A stretch of 64,000 bases of DNA from Halopseudomonas xinjiangensis (GCA_011050525.1 DRFO01000016.1:48984-112983), one strand, 5' to 3'. Positions 48,822-57,451 are shown, counted from the stretch's first letter. The notes: generated by a model from the sequence alone, not told the origin. Translations and numbers: made by a program.

Positions 48822-49760
48822 TCAAGCCTTGCGGCTGATAAACGCCTCGTCCAGTACCTGCCTGGCGGGTAGCCCGGCCATGAATAATGGCTTGCGTAGC
48901 TGTTCGATAAAACCTGGTTGCCCGCAGACCAATGCCATCGTGCTGCGCGAGGCAAGGCGCAGCTGACGGAGGTCGCTCTCCAGGGTGCTTCGCTTGTGCA
49001 GATGCGCACTGAAGGAAGCGTGTTCGTCAGCAAGTTGTAGCAGCCTGGCTTGCATATAGCATCCATCATCAGCGTCGGAATGCCAGTGCCATAAGTCAAT
49101 CGGCGCATCGTGCCCCTGGCGCAGGGCCTCCCTGGCTATCGCCTGCAGCGGCGCCAGGCCGGTGCCGCCGGCGAGGAGCAGCAAGGGACGATCCTGCCAT
49201 TCCATGTCGTAGCTCAGATGTCCTCCCGGTGCGCCTAGAGCGAGCCGGTCTCCTACCACCAGCTTGACTATTTCGGCAGAGAAAGCGCCTTCGGAGTGCA
49301 GGCGCAAATGAAATTCCAGATACGGATCCGTTGGCAGACTGGCGATGGAGTAAGGTCGCCCGAGCTGCGCGTGCAGCCATAGCACCATGTGCTGGCCTGG
49401 CAGGTAACGCAGCGGTCTGTCGGGTTTCACGCGAATTATCAGCAGAGTTGGACTGATGTTTTCCTTGTAGACGAGCTGGGCGCCCATCCCGTCTGAGGCG
49501 GGGTCATGGAGATGGATATCCATATCCTGGATGACCTGGCACTGGCAGCTCAACAGCCAGCCGGCCTGTTGCTGGTGCGCGGTGAGCGGGGCGGTGGAGG
49601 CCGGGGAAGCCTGCCCGGGTCTGGCTTGTACCAGGCAGGTCTGGCACTGACCTGCTCGACAGGACCAGGCAACTGGCAGGCCGGCCGCCAACAGGGTATC
49701 CAGAAGGTTTGCCCCCGACCGAGCTTCCAGGGTCAATGGGCCCACCCGCAATTCAGGCAT
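48822..49760 (-). CDS. 2Fe-2S ferredoxin-NAD(P)H reductase
   Basis: 312 residues from MPELRVGPLTLEARSG. The N-terminal plant-type ferredoxin domain has the cluster ligands CRAGQCQTC and a later Cys (LLSCQCQV). The C-terminal reductase has FAD-binding RPYSIASLP, NAD-binding LLAGGTGLAPLQAIAREAL and the late CGQPGF. Architecture is that of oxygenase reductases or CDP-6-deoxy-hexose reductase-like proteins. No oxygenase is adjacent. Overlap with the upstream cyclase gene is 8 bp. Confidence 0.88.
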   Translation of the reverse strand: MPELRVGPLTLEARSGANLLDTLLAAGLPVAWSCRAGQCQTCLVQARPGQASPASTAPLTAHQQQAGWLLSCQCQVIQDMDIHLHDPASDGMGAQLVYKENISPTLLIIRVKPDRPLRYLPGQHMVLWLHAQLGRPYSIASLPTDPYLEFHLRLHSEGAFSAEIVKLVVGDRLALGAPGGHLSYDMEWQDRPLLLLAGGTGLAPLQAIAREALRQGHDAPIDLWHWHSDADDGCYMQARLLQLADEHASFSAHLHKRSTLESDLRQLRLASRSTMALVCGQPGFIEQLRKPLFMAGLPARQVLDEAFISRKA

Positions 49761-50868
49761 AAGCGGCCCGGTGCGCCTGACAACGGTTGCGCCCGTCGTC
49801 TTTGGCTTGATAAAGCGCCTGGTCCGCTTCGTTAATGCGATGCTCAAGATCGTCGCCACCATGGATCAGACTCAAGCCTGCGGAAAGGGTGCAGGTAACC
49901 TCGTCAGGCAAAGACGGGAAGCTGAGTTCAGCGAAGGCTATTCTGATCCGCTCAAGACAATGGTGCAGTGTAGCCAGATCGCTGTTACCCAGCAGGAGAA
50001 TAAATTCCTCGCCGCCGAACCGTGCGATCAAATCATCGCCCCGCAGTTTTTCCTTGGCTAGCTGGGCAAACTTCTGCAGTACTTCATCTCCGGCGGCATG
50101 CCCATACAGATCGTTGATGCGCTTGAAATGATCAAGATCTATCAGTGCCAGGCCAAGGGTTTTGCCGGGACCGATGAGATGAATGCGGCGTGCGGCTTCG
50201 TCCAGAAAGTATCGGCGGTTGGCTAGGCCGGTAAGGCTATCGGTGGCGGCAAGGTTCTGCAGCTGGCCCATCATGCCTTTGAGCGTTTCCTGATGAGCCT
50301 GCAGGGTAGTATGCCGCTGCTGCAGCCGCTCCTTGAGCTGGCGGATGTAGTTTCCAAAAAAACACAGCCAGAACAAAAAGCTGGCCAGTACGAACCATTC
50401 AAGCAGGTGTACCGACAATTTTTTTTGCGAATAATCGATGGAGATATCAAACAGCAATAAAGCGGTGAAGCACATTAGTGCCAGCACAGCGTGGATAATA
50501 AACGCGCGCATGCTCAGCAGAAACACCCCAAACAGCAAGCTGAACGGATACAACATGATGAGGCTGCCGCGTATGTCGCCGACAAACATCAAAAGGTAGG
50601 TAGATAGCAGCATCGCTATCACCAACTGAACATGGGTGAGACTTGGATCCTTGAAACGCAGGTTAATGTTGGTTCTGAACATGAGGAATATCACCAACTG
50701 GCAAAAAATGCCCAGGGCGATGTGGCTTGCCGCCATATACGGGCCTGCGACGTACTGATCGGCAGCCCATGCCAGCGCAATCACTACATAGGTGATGAAA
50801 TAACTGATTTGCGCCAGATAGAAACGCTGCAATCGCAAACGCTGAAACTTGCTTTCCGTTGGGTCCAT
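49753..50868 (-). CDS. Membrane diguanylate cyclase
   Basis: About 371 residues from MDPTESKFQRLRL. Five or six hydrophobic helices (about 20-185) resemble a MASE-type sensor. A short coiled coil and a GGDEF domain follow: LTGLANRRYFLDEAARR, ALIDLDHFKRINDLYGHAAGDEVL and an intact FGGEEF. An RxxD inhibitory site is not clear. Expected to synthesise c-di-GMP, opposing the EAL protein encoded about 9 kb away. Confidence 0.92.
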   Translation of the reverse strand: MDPTESKFQRLRLQRFYLAQISYFITYVVIALAWAADQYVAGPYMAASHIALGIFCQLVIFLMFRTNINLRFKDPSLTHVQLVIAMLLSTYLLMFVGDIRGSLIMLYPFSLLFGVFLLSMRAFIIHAVLALMCFTALLLFDISIDYSQKKLSVHLLEWFVLASFLFWLCFFGNYIRQLKERLQQRHTTLQAHQETLKGMMGQLQNLAATDSLTGLANRRYFLDEAARRIHLIGPGKTLGLALIDLDHFKRINDLYGHAAGDEVLQKFAQLAKEKLRGDDLIARFGGEEFILLLGNSDLATLHHCLERIRIAFAELSFPSLPDEVTCTLSAGLSLIHGGDDLEHRINEADQALYQAKDDGRNRCQAHRAAYA

Positions 50869-51139
50869 TTTTATTGCTCTATGCCCACTTCCGATATGAT
50901 GGCACTGTGATGTCAATGTAGCTGTCAGGGCTTGCTTTGCCTAGTCCTTTCGTCTTCCGCTTTTATAAAGCCGGGCGTCAACGCTGCCGTGTCACGCAAG
51001 CTCAGGTATACTCTTGCACCTGTTACTTCAGGGCAAGGGTCTTGGGCCCCGTCCGTCGCTTTGTCCGTGAATCTGGCAGTACTGTCCTGTTGGCAGGTCA
51101 GCGCAAAAGCCAGTAGCCAATAGAGGAGCCTGTCCGAGC

Positions 51140-52660
51140 ATGGCCGTAATCAAGCAAGACGATCTGATTCAAAGCGTGGCCGACGCGCTGCAGTATATTT
51201 CCTACTACCACCCCGTGGATTTTATCCAGGCCGTTCATGAAGCCTATCAGCGCGAAGAATCTCCCGCCGCGCGCGATGCCATGGCGCAGATCCTGATCAA
51301 CTCTCGCATGTGTGCTACCGGTCACCGGCCGATATGTCAGGACACCGGGATTGTAACGGTGTTCGTCAAGGTCGGCATGAATGTGCGTTGGGACGATGCC
51401 ACCATGGGTCTCGGCGACATGATTAACCAGGGCGTGCGGCAGGCTTACAACAATCCCGACAACGTTCTGCGTGCGTCGATCCTCGCTGACCCGGCGGGCA
51501 AGCGTACCAATACCAAAGACAACACCCCGGCTGTTATCCACTACGAAATGGTTCCCGGCGATACCGTCGAGTTCCACGTTGCGGCCAAGGGCGGCGGCTC
51601 GGAAAACAAGTCGAAGATGGTCATGCTTAACCCGTCTGATTCCATCGTCGACTGGGTAGTGAAAACCGTTCCAACCATGGGCGCCGGCTGGTGTCCGCCC
51701 GGCATGCTCGGTATCGGTATTGGTGGTACTGCGGAAAAAGCTGCGGTGCTGGCCAAGGAGTCGCTGATGGACTCCATCGATATCCACGAACTGCGCAAGC
51801 GCGGCCCGCAGAATCGAGTGGAAGAACTGCGCCTGGAAATCATGGACAAGGTCAATGCGCTGGGTATTGGCGCGCAGGGCCTGGGCGGCCTGACTACAGT
51901 GCTGGACATCAAGATCAAGGATTACCCGACCCACGCAGCCAGCCTGCCGGTGTGCATGATCCCCAATTGCGCGGCGACCCGTCACGCGCATTTCGTACTG
52001 GATGGCAGCGGCGCGGCCGAACTGACTCCGCCGCCCATGGACGCCTACCCGGACATCACCTGGGAAGTCGGCACCGGTGTGCGTCGCGTCAATCTGGATA
52101 CCGTGACACCCGAAGACGTACTGAGCTGGAAGACCGGCGAAACCGTATTGCTCTCCGGCAAGATGCTGACTGGCCGCGATGCGGCGCACAAGCGCATGGT
52201 CGAAATGCTCAACAACGGCGAGCAGCTGCCGGTGGACCTGAAAGGCCGCTTCATCTATTACGTAGGCCCGGTTGATCCGGTGCGTGAAGAAGTCGTGGGC
52301 CCTGCGGGCCCGACTACCGCCACGCGCATGGACAAGTTCACCCGCCAGATTCTGGAGCAGACCGGCCTGTTGGGCATGATCGGCAAATCCGAGCGCGGCC
52401 CCATCGCCATCGAAGCCATCAAGGATCACAAGGCGGTCTACCTGATGGCCGTTGGTGGCGCAGCCTATCTGGTTGCCCAGGCGATCAAGAAATCCAAGGT
52501 GCTGGCCTTCCCGGAAATGGGCATGGAAGCCATCTACGAGTTCGAAGTGCAGGACATGCCGGTGACAGTGGCCGTAGATACCAACGGCGAGTCGGTGCAC
52601 ATTACCGGGCCGGCGATCTGGCAGAAGAAGATCGCCGATAGCCTGGCGGTCGAGATCTAA
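51140..52660 (+). CDS. fumA: Class I (iron-sulfur) fumarate hydratase
   Basis: 506 residues. Oxygen-sensitive 4Fe-4S fumarase. Cluster Cys are in CATGHRPICQDTGI, PNCAATRHAHF and the later GWCPPGMLGIGIGGT region; N-terminal alpha and C-terminal beta domains are fused as in FumA/B. Strong conserved tail DMPVTVAVDTNGESVHITGPAIWQKKIADSL. It is the last core gene before the cassette array; its downstream 52661-52780 shows no obvious terminator. Confidence 0.95.
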   Translation: MAVIKQDDLIQSVADALQYISYYHPVDFIQAVHEAYQREESPAARDAMAQILINSRMCATGHRPICQDTGIVTVFVKVGMNVRWDDATMGLGDMINQGVRQAYNNPDNVLRASILADPAGKRTNTKDNTPAVIHYEMVPGDTVEFHVAAKGGGSENKSKMVMLNPSDSIVDWVVKTVPTMGAGWCPPGMLGIGIGGTAEKAAVLAKESLMDSIDIHELRKRGPQNRVEELRLEIMDKVNALGIGAQGLGGLTTVLDIKIKDYPTHAASLPVCMIPNCAATRHAHFVLDGSGAAELTPPPMDAYPDITWEVGTGVRRVNLDTVTPEDVLSWKTGETVLLSGKMLTGRDAAHKRMVEMLNNGEQLPVDLKGRFIYYVGPVDPVREEVVGPAGPTTATRMDKFTRQILEQTGLLGMIGKSERGPIAIEAIKDHKAVYLMAVGGAAYLVAQAIKKSKVLAFPEMGMEAIYEFEVQDMPVTVAVDTNGESVHITGPAIWQKKIADSLAVEI

Positions 52661-52784
52661 TTTCCGTAGTCGCTTTACACGCTGATCGAGGGTTTGCGCT
52701 GCGCCTCTGAGCTGGACACCCGTCCGGACCATGGGGGGCAGTCGCAACTGATTACGCTTTTATCATCCAAGTGCTGCGTCACTT

Positions 52785-52825
52785 CAAATCGTAAGCGGCT
52801 GGCGCGCTCGATGGCTCTGTTAGGC
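52785..52825 (-). repeat. attC-like site at the array's left end (partial)
   Basis: Ends in a canonical GTTAGGC core (52819-52825), 11 bp from the stop of the deaminase cassette, with GTAAGCGGC to the left in place of the opposite core. It is the last recognisable attC before chromosomal sequence following fumA. Confidence 0.55.
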
Positions 52826-52835
52826 TTTTCTTGTT

Positions 52836-53369
52836 CTATTGCTGCCCGCGTTTGCTGTAGAAGCGGCGGTGAAGATCACGTAGCTGCTCCGCGAGGCCGG
52901 GAACCGGGCCCTCCACCACAACGTCGGGAACGATCTCTTGGATCGGCAACGTGCGCACGGGAGGCGGGGGGACCCCCAGCTCGGTTAGCCAGCTGGCCAA
53001 CTGCTCGGAAGAGCTAACGTACACGATGCGGCCTAGCCCAACCCAGCCATGCGCGGCGGCACACATCGGGCAATGCTCGCCCGAAGTGTACACGGTCGCC
53101 GCCGCTCGCTCCTCAGCGGTCATGTTCGCCGCAGCCCAGCGCGCCAGCTCGAACTCTGGATGGCGAGTCCGGTCGCCGCTGGCTACGCGGTTGTGGTCCT
53201 CGACAAGAACGGTCCCATCCGCAGCGACGAGCACGGAACCGAACGGCTCGTCGCCCGCCTCTAAAGCCTCGGTCGCCAGCTCTACGCACCGGCGCAGGTG
53301 TCGCATTTCAGCGTCAATCGGCATGATGCTTTCCTGAAGTTTTCTTTCAACTTCGCCTATGGTCAACAC
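52836..53369 (-). CDS. Cassette: nucleoside/cytosine deaminase-family protein
   Basis: 177 residues; start may be the internal MPIDAEMRHLRRCVELA. Zinc motifs are RHPEFELA (the usual HAE is HPE here, with Glu in FEL) and SGEHCPMCAAA, which is the PCxxC type. Flanking FGSVLVAADGTVLVEDHNRV is the guanine/cytosine deaminase pattern. Substrate uncertain: guanine, cytosine or tRNA adenosine type. Last cassette of the array on the fumarase side. Confidence 0.82.
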   Translation of the reverse strand: MLTIGEVERKLQESIMPIDAEMRHLRRCVELATEALEAGDEPFGSVLVAADGTVLVEDHNRVASGDRTRHPEFELARWAAANMTAEERAAATVYTSGEHCPMCAAAHGWVGLGRIVYVSSSEQLASWLTELGVPPPPVRTLPIQEIVPDVVVEGPVPGLAEQLRDLHRRFYSKRGQQ

Positions 53370-53394
53370 GAAGAAGATAACACTGAAGCTGAAC

Positions 53395-53445
53395 CCGGCA
53401 ACGCCTAAGTCTTGCTAGACCGCACTTGCGGGGGCAGGGTTACGT
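53395..53445 (-). repeat. attC-like site (degenerate)
   Basis: GTTACGT at 53439-53445 contains the stop codon of the GNAT cassette; the left core GGCAACG is eroded. Internal CCGCACTTGCGGG is palindromic. Confidence 0.5.
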
Positions 53446-53895
53446 CTGCTGCCACTGATATATGATGAAGTCGCTTGGGCCGGAGGTGTACCGGTCATAG
53501 AACGCGCGACCCCGCTCATTGAAATGCTGGGTGATCCAGCGCAGGGCCGACCAGCCGCGCTCGCTGGCCAGATTCCGCAAGCTTTCAAAAAGAGCGTCAG
53601 CCGCGCCGCTACCACGCGATTCGGGTGAGACGTACATATCATCCAAAAAGCCAACTTCGTTGCCGCCGAGGGGGCGAGGACACGCGCACACGTGAGCTAA
53701 GCCGACTGCAGTCCCAGTTTCATCACGCGTGAGCATGCCTTCTAGCACGTGGTCTGGATCAAGCAGCCAATCCCAGACTGTATTCGCGGTCGCATCGGTC
53801 ACCGGCACGTCGTAGAACGCGGCGTACCCGTCAAACAAGATGCGCCATTCAGCTTTGTCATTCTCGGTGACGAAGGTCGTTTGGAACGTGTTCAT
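53440..53895 (-). CDS. Cassette: GNAT acetyltransferase 1
   Basis: 151 residues from MNTFQTTFVTENDKAEW. GNAT motif A is EVGFLDDMYVSPESRGSGAADALFESL; motif B region WITQHFNERGRAFYDRY. The acceptor is unknown. Stop codon lies inside its attC core, typical of integron cassettes. Confidence 0.88.
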   Translation of the reverse strand: MNTFQTTFVTENDKAEWRILFDGYAAFYDVPVTDATANTVWDWLLDPDHVLEGMLTRDETGTAVGLAHVCACPRPLGGNEVGFLDDMYVSPESRGSGAADALFESLRNLASERGWSALRWITQHFNERGRAFYDRYTSGPSDFIIYQWQQT

Positions 53896-53928
53896 GAGCC
53901 TCCGTTTATTGTGCTGGCATCCCGCATG

Positions 53929-54012
53929 AGAACCTAGCGCATGCCTACATGCGCGGGCTTTGGAGTGAAGGCGAAGCTTCACGGAAGGCTGTCGCTGTGC
54001 TTGGCCTAGTAT
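53929..54012 (-). repeat. attC-like site, group A (ends eroded)
   Basis: Shares the block GCTGTCGCTGTGCTTGGC and GTGAAGGCGAAGC-type arm with sites at 55066 and 57906. The outer cores read GAACCTA and CCTAGTA, so the ends have drifted and excision may be impaired. Confidence 0.55.
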
Positions 54013-54461
54013 GACTTGATGCGTTTAGCATACTTCTTCACCACCAGATCATAGGATTCATTCAGCAAAGGAGCCAAGTCTTGGATCATGGCGTTGTTGG
54101 GATTGAGAACACATACCCAAGACATCCACGCATAAACCGGGTGCGGTAAGAGGATGTTTAACTGGGTGAAGTCGTGCCCCGTATTGACTACCCCACCAGC
54201 GGCGGGTCTGGCGGGTCTTTTCCCCAGTGCTTTTTCGTAGGACGATTTAGTTATGCCGAAATTGAAGCGGAACACCCCGTCACGACTGAGTTTGGAGCTC
54301 TTATCGTTATCCCCGTCTTTGTCTTTGAGAGTGGCGAAATATACCCCTCGTGGAAGCCGGCCGTCAGGATTGTAGAAGAACGACTGTTCGCCCCACGCTT
54401 CTACCGCAGTCAAACCCCGATATTGGTCAAGAATGTGCTCCGAAATCTCTTTCTTGTGCAC
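54006..54461 (-). CDS. Cassette: DUF6194-like protein
   Basis: 151 residues. The pattern WGEQSFFYNPDGRLPRGVYFATLKDKDGDNDKSSKL..GVFRFNFGI resembles DUF6194, a family of unknown function, and HPVYAWMSWVCVLNPN is its C-terminal segment. No signal or membrane helix. Confidence 0.72.
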   Translation of the reverse strand: MHKKEISEHILDQYRGLTAVEAWGEQSFFYNPDGRLPRGVYFATLKDKDGDNDKSSKLSRDGVFRFNFGITKSSYEKALGKRPARPAAGGVVNTGHDFTQLNILLPHPVYAWMSWVCVLNPNNAMIQDLAPLLNESYDLVVKKYAKRIKSY

Positions 54462-54465
54462 TTAG

Positions 54466-54530
54466 TCTTCCTTAGTCATACCGGCGCAAGTTTGCGAGCG
54501 TCCGGCGGCCTGTGCCTGCGATTGTTAGAC
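54466..54530 (-). repeat. attC-like site
   Basis: Right core GTTAGAC (54524-54530) is canonical. The arms CCGGCGCAAGTTTGCGAGCGTCCGG are palindromic. The left core is unclear. Confidence 0.55.
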
Positions 54531-54544
54531 ATGCGGATCACTCG

Positions 54545-55051
54545 TCAGCTTCGCTGCATCTGCTCAAGCATTTGATCCCATACTTCAATGTGGCCGGGTT
54601 TCTGTGAACGACATTCCCCGAATATCTCGGCCGGACTTACCGTTATTCCACCTTTCTTGAACTTCACCTTTACTAGCACCTCGCCGTGCCGCTTGTTCTT
54701 AACGAACAGGGAGTGGGAGAAGTAAGTGCATTTCTCGTCCGCGTAGACGATCTCGGTTTCGACGCATACGCGCTTAAACATTCCTACCGGCTTCACGAAC
54801 TTGATGATTTGGGAGGCGTTGACAAAGCTGCACTTTCCTCGGAGCAGGTCAAACAGGAGTCCGGTTTTTACCAAAAAATCGAGTTGAGCGGACTCCGCGA
54901 GCTGCAAATATTTATCACTCTTCAGTACGCTGGTGCCGCAGTCAAACGGGGTGATCCAAAAATGGCACCTGACCGGTGCCCAAGGGTCAATTTGACCGCG
55001 AGCCCAAAAAGCTTGAAAGAGGGTAAATAGATTCCTGATTATTCCCGACAT
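54545..55051 (-). CDS. Cassette: thioesterase-like hotdog protein
   Basis: 168 residues. The arrangement RCHFWITPFDCGTSVLKSDKYLQLAESAQLDFLVKTGLL followed by FVKPVGMFKRVCVETEIVYADEKCTYFSHSLFVKN matches the THEM6/4HBT-like acyl-CoA thioesterase fold. The catalytic Asp after the HF segment is plausible (ITPFDCG). Substrate unknown. Confidence 0.7.
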   Translation of the reverse strand: MSGIIRNLFTLFQAFWARGQIDPWAPVRCHFWITPFDCGTSVLKSDKYLQLAESAQLDFLVKTGLLFDLLRGKCSFVNASQIIKFVKPVGMFKRVCVETEIVYADEKCTYFSHSLFVKNKRHGEVLVKVKFKKGGITVSPAEIFGECRSQKPGHIEVWDQMLEQMQRS

Positions 55052-55065
55052 ACCTGCTCTTCTAA

Positions 55066-55144
55066 GTTTAACGCGCCAACATGCGCAGATAGTGAAGGCG
55101 ACGCCGCAACGGAAAAGCTGTCGCTGTGCTTGGCCTTGTTAAAT
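55066..55144 (-). repeat. attC site, group A
   Basis: Canonical cores GTTTAAC (55066-55072) and GTTAAAT (55138-55144), 79 bp in all, containing the stop codon of the next cassette gene. Imperfect palindrome throughout; shares GCTGTCGCTGTGCTTGGC with the 53929 site. Confidence 0.88.
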
Positions 55145-55489
55145 TTCTTTCAAGTTTCCCGAAAAACTGGGTTTGTACCCTAACTCTTTCAGTTCTTTGG
55201 TTGCTCGACTGTAGGCCAGCAACATAATAATTAGGACTCCAACTGGGAACACAGTTAGTAAGACCGTAATCACTGCCATAAACCAGCTATACGCGGCCTT
55301 CGCCAGCCATGCGACCGAGAAGATATAAGCAAGGTTGAACGGTATTACTGCGTACACAAAGGGTGAACCTCGAAAGAAAAATATAACGACGGCGTTGACT
55401 ACGATAGCCACCATAAAAATGATGCCCACGTACTTTAGCGGTAACGTCAGCTGCGTGGCTCGACGATGGGTTTGGTCGGTTGTGCTCAT
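55139..55489 (-). CDS. Cassette: small membrane protein of unknown function
   Basis: 116 residues with three hydrophobic segments (about 20-38, 47-66, 68-92) and a charged tail. I recognise no domain. TAA overlaps the attC core. Confidence 0.65.
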   Translation of the reverse strand: MSTTDQTHRRATQLTLPLKYVGIIFMVAIVVNAVVIFFFRGSPFVYAVIPFNLAYIFSVAWLAKAAYSWFMAVITVLLTVFPVGVLIIMLLAYSRATKELKELGYKPSFSGNLKEI

Positions 55490-55503
55490 GTTTTGCTCCT
55501 AGG

Positions 55504-55722
55504 ATTTAACGATGCGATGGGGCTGGCGAAATGCAGTGAAGAGCGTGACTAACCTGGACGGATGCGCACACGCTGAAGGATCAGCGGCGACCAGAAAGAC
55601 CATCACCGTTCCCTTTAATCATCGACATTTCCTTATGTGCTATCACGACCTTGCGGCCTGACGCCTAAAAGAGGGTCGGAGCGCTCAGCGTACGGCAATC
55701 CCGTTGCGTGTAATCGTTAAAT
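55504..55722 (-). repeat. attC-bounded region, unusually long
   Basis: Cores ATTTAAC (55504-55510) and GTTAAAT (55716-55722) both fit, but are 219 bp apart, longer than usual attC sites (about 57-141 bp). Arms pair only near the ends. It could hold a gene-less cassette remnant between two half sites. No open frame of note is inside. Confidence 0.55.
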
Positions 55723-56106
55723 CTTTTCATAGGTTTCAACGTAGCCGGTTTTACTGTTTCGCATCTTCATGGTGGTGCCTTCGATGCAGGAATCAAAGGC
55801 TCCCATTTTAGGAACATCGATTAAGTAACAGTTTTCGCTCGAGCGAGTTACCTGATAGGGAGATTTTCCTCCACGATCCGGGAATTTGAATTCGATGTGT
55901 TCGCGCGCAATTATAACTCTGGTGTTGGAAATGTATGACTTAAGACGTTTCTCCTGCTCTGGCGTCATTCGGGCGCTTTCATAAGCCTTGCGCAGAAACT
56001 CCTTCTCGTTTGGAGCCCAAACACCGTAAATAGGTAAAGAATAAACGTTTGTGTAATACCAGAATCCTGCGCCACCTAAGATAGCAATTAACAAAATTTT
56101 CTTCAT
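55717..56106 (-). CDS. Cassette: unknown membrane-anchored protein
   Basis: 129 residues: one N-terminal hydrophobic helix (about 3-20) then a soluble domain with two Cys (SENCYLID, FDSCIEG) that may form a disulfide in the periplasm. No recognised family. Confidence 0.65.
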   Translation of the reverse strand: MKKILLIAILGGAGFWYYTNVYSLPIYGVWAPNEKEFLRKAYESARMTPEQEKRLKSYISNTRVIIAREHIEFKFPDRGGKSPYQVTRSSENCYLIDVPKMGAFDSCIEGTTMKMRNSKTGYVETYEKI

Positions 56107-56124
56107 TGTTCTGTTCTTCCTTGA

Positions 56125-56185
56125 AATTTAATGATTAAGCTAAGAGCTCGGCTTTAGCTGACCCCGGCGAACGAAATAACAGACC
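56125..56185 (-). repeat. attC remnant, group B
   Basis: ATTAAGCTAAGAGCTCGGCTTTAGCTG resembles the sites at 60970 and 63761 but is cut short after GGCGAACG. Confidence 0.5.
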
Positions 56186-56232
56186 GGGCAGAGTCATCTC
56201 GTTTTGAGAGTTGAATATACCCCACCCTTATC

Positions 56233-56370
56233 TCACATCCCCACCGCGAGCACATATACAATCAATTCGTCATCCACTACCTCATAGGTCAACCTGTATC
56301 CGGCTGACCGCAGCTTGATTTTGTAGACCGAGAAGAAGAAGCTAGCGGAACGATTGGCGCATCCCCGGGT
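56233..56370 (-). pseudogene. RelE-type toxin remnant
   Basis: On the minus strand, codons from 56328 down read VYKIKLRSAGYRLTYEVV and DDELIVYVLAVGM, the C-terminal half of RelE/ParE ribonuclease toxins. A stop comes immediately after GM, where the family continues with KRER. Upstream the frame loses similarity; another frame gives AAQLIRRDPGMRQSF before a stop, so a frameshift is likely. No antitoxin is visible. The rest of 56186-56440 holds nothing else. Confidence 0.6.
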
Positions 56371-56441
56371 CGCGGCGGATAAGTTGAGCGGCTATAACCC
56401 ATAAATTAGCTCATGCCTTTAGATCATGCTACAGGCCTGAC

Positions 56442-56515
56442 GTATAACGCCCGCGTTACGGGCTTGCTTGTAGCGTCTAGCGGAAAGCCAGTCCCGGTTC
56501 ACGCGATTTTTAGGC
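56442..56515 (-). repeat. attC-like site
   Basis: GTATAAC (56442-56448) begins it; GCCCGCGTTACGGGC forms an internal palindrome; the right end TTTAGGC is drifted and lies 35 bp before the GNAT stop. Confidence 0.5.
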
Positions 56516-56549
56516 TTTTTCTGTGGTGCTTCCTTAGTTTTGGGGAGGA

Positions 56550-56984
56550 TCAATTTATTTTCACGCTCATGTGGTGGCAGCTCAAGACAAAACCCTTATT
56601 CAGGTAAAGCCGATGGGCGTCATGCCGCTGGTGTCCTGTGTCAAGATGTACCTCATTGCAGCCCAGCTGTTTACCTCGGTCGAGCAGCCAGTCCAGTAGA
56701 GCACTGCCCATTCCTGATCGCTTTCTCTCGGGGTGGGTTATGAGATCGTCGATATAGAGAACTTTTCCCCAAGCCAAAAAGGTCATCACCCGATAGCCGC
56801 ACGCCGCGATAATTTCCCCGTCCCTTTGGATGTAAGCAATTCTGTATCCCTCGTGGGCTTGTTCGCGGACCTGCTCTATAAAACCGCGCTCGTCGAGATG
56901 CGGGCGCAGGAATTTGAACAAGGTGAAGCAGGCAATGACATCCCGTTCATTTTCTGCATCAAGTTGATTGATTTCGTCCTTCAC
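56550..56984 (-). CDS. Cassette: GNAT acetyltransferase 2
   Basis: 144 residues. Motif A is VLYIDDLITHPERKRSGMGSALLDWLLDRG, then GCNEVHLDTGHQRHDAHRLYLNKGF. Small single-domain GNAT, substrate unknown. Confidence 0.88.
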   Translation of the reverse strand: MKDEINQLDAENERDVIACFTLFKFLRPHLDERGFIEQVREQAHEGYRIAYIQRDGEIIAACGYRVMTFLAWGKVLYIDDLITHPERKRSGMGSALLDWLLDRGKQLGCNEVHLDTGHQRHDAHRLYLNKGFVLSCHHMSVKIN

Positions 56985-57002
56985 GTTTTTTCCTCTTACT
57001 AT

Positions 57003-57052
57003 GCCGGATAAGCGGCCACGCTGTTGGCGTCCGGTTGACTGCCTGGTTATGC
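57003..57052 (-). repeat. attC-like site, group C
   Basis: Shares CCACGCT..TTGGCGTCCGGTTGACTGCCTGGTTA with the site at 63401. Core GTTATGC (57046-57052) contains the GFA gene's stop codon. Left end appears truncated. Confidence 0.6.
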
Positions 57053-57451
57053 ACTGTTCGGACCCTGCTCATAATATTGAGTCACTGCGTCTGGCAAAAC
57101 TTCCCACGCAGCTTTTGAACCCACAAAGATGTGCATGCCAATATCGATTTCCGGATCACCATTTACGCAACCTAATGTCACACCATGAACGACGCCATCA
57201 AAAATGCCACAAAGCGTAGACCCGCATTTGCTACAAAACTGCAATCCAAAGCCATGACTGCCGACGTAGGATGTGAGCAATCCGTCGCCGGACAACCACC
57301 TGAACTCAGTTGGTTCAACCAATGCGTATGCTGACGCTTGGGAGCTGAATGCTTTACGGCAGCGGGAACAGTGGCAAGACCTAGCATCACGAAGCCTTCC
57401 ATCGACTTGGTAGCTCACTTCACCACAGAAACACCCGCCGGTTATCGGCAC
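57047..57451 (-). CDS. Cassette: GFA (CENP-V-like) zinc protein
   Basis: 134 residues from GTG at 57451, chosen because AAGGAG is eight bases upstream; an open frame reaches back through the attC to 57529. Cys pattern GGCFCGEVSYQ, CHCSRCRKAF and CSKCGSTLC gives the two zinc sites of the glutathione-dependent formaldehyde-activating (GFA) family. Physiological substrate unknown. Confidence 0.87.
   Translation of the reverse strand: MPITGGCFCGEVSYQVDGRLRDARSCHCSRCRKAFSSQASAYALVEPTEFRWLSGDGLLTSYVGSHGFGLQFCSKCGSTLCGIFDGVVHGVTLGCVNGDPEIDIGMHIFVGSKAAWEVLPDAVTQYYEQGPNSA

Noticed and set aside
51098..52747. 549-codon open frame antisense to fumarase
   Set aside because: Low-complexity His/Gly-rich translation typical of the antisense frame of a GC-rich gene; fumA on the plus strand has full family motifs.
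52661..52784. Integron integrase or attI at the left border
   Set aside because: No integrase-like frame exists here, and cassette orientation places attI on the opposite side.
56413..56607. 64-codon plus-strand frame between cassettes
   Set aside because: It runs through an attC-like palindrome into the antisense of a GNAT gene; no coding support.
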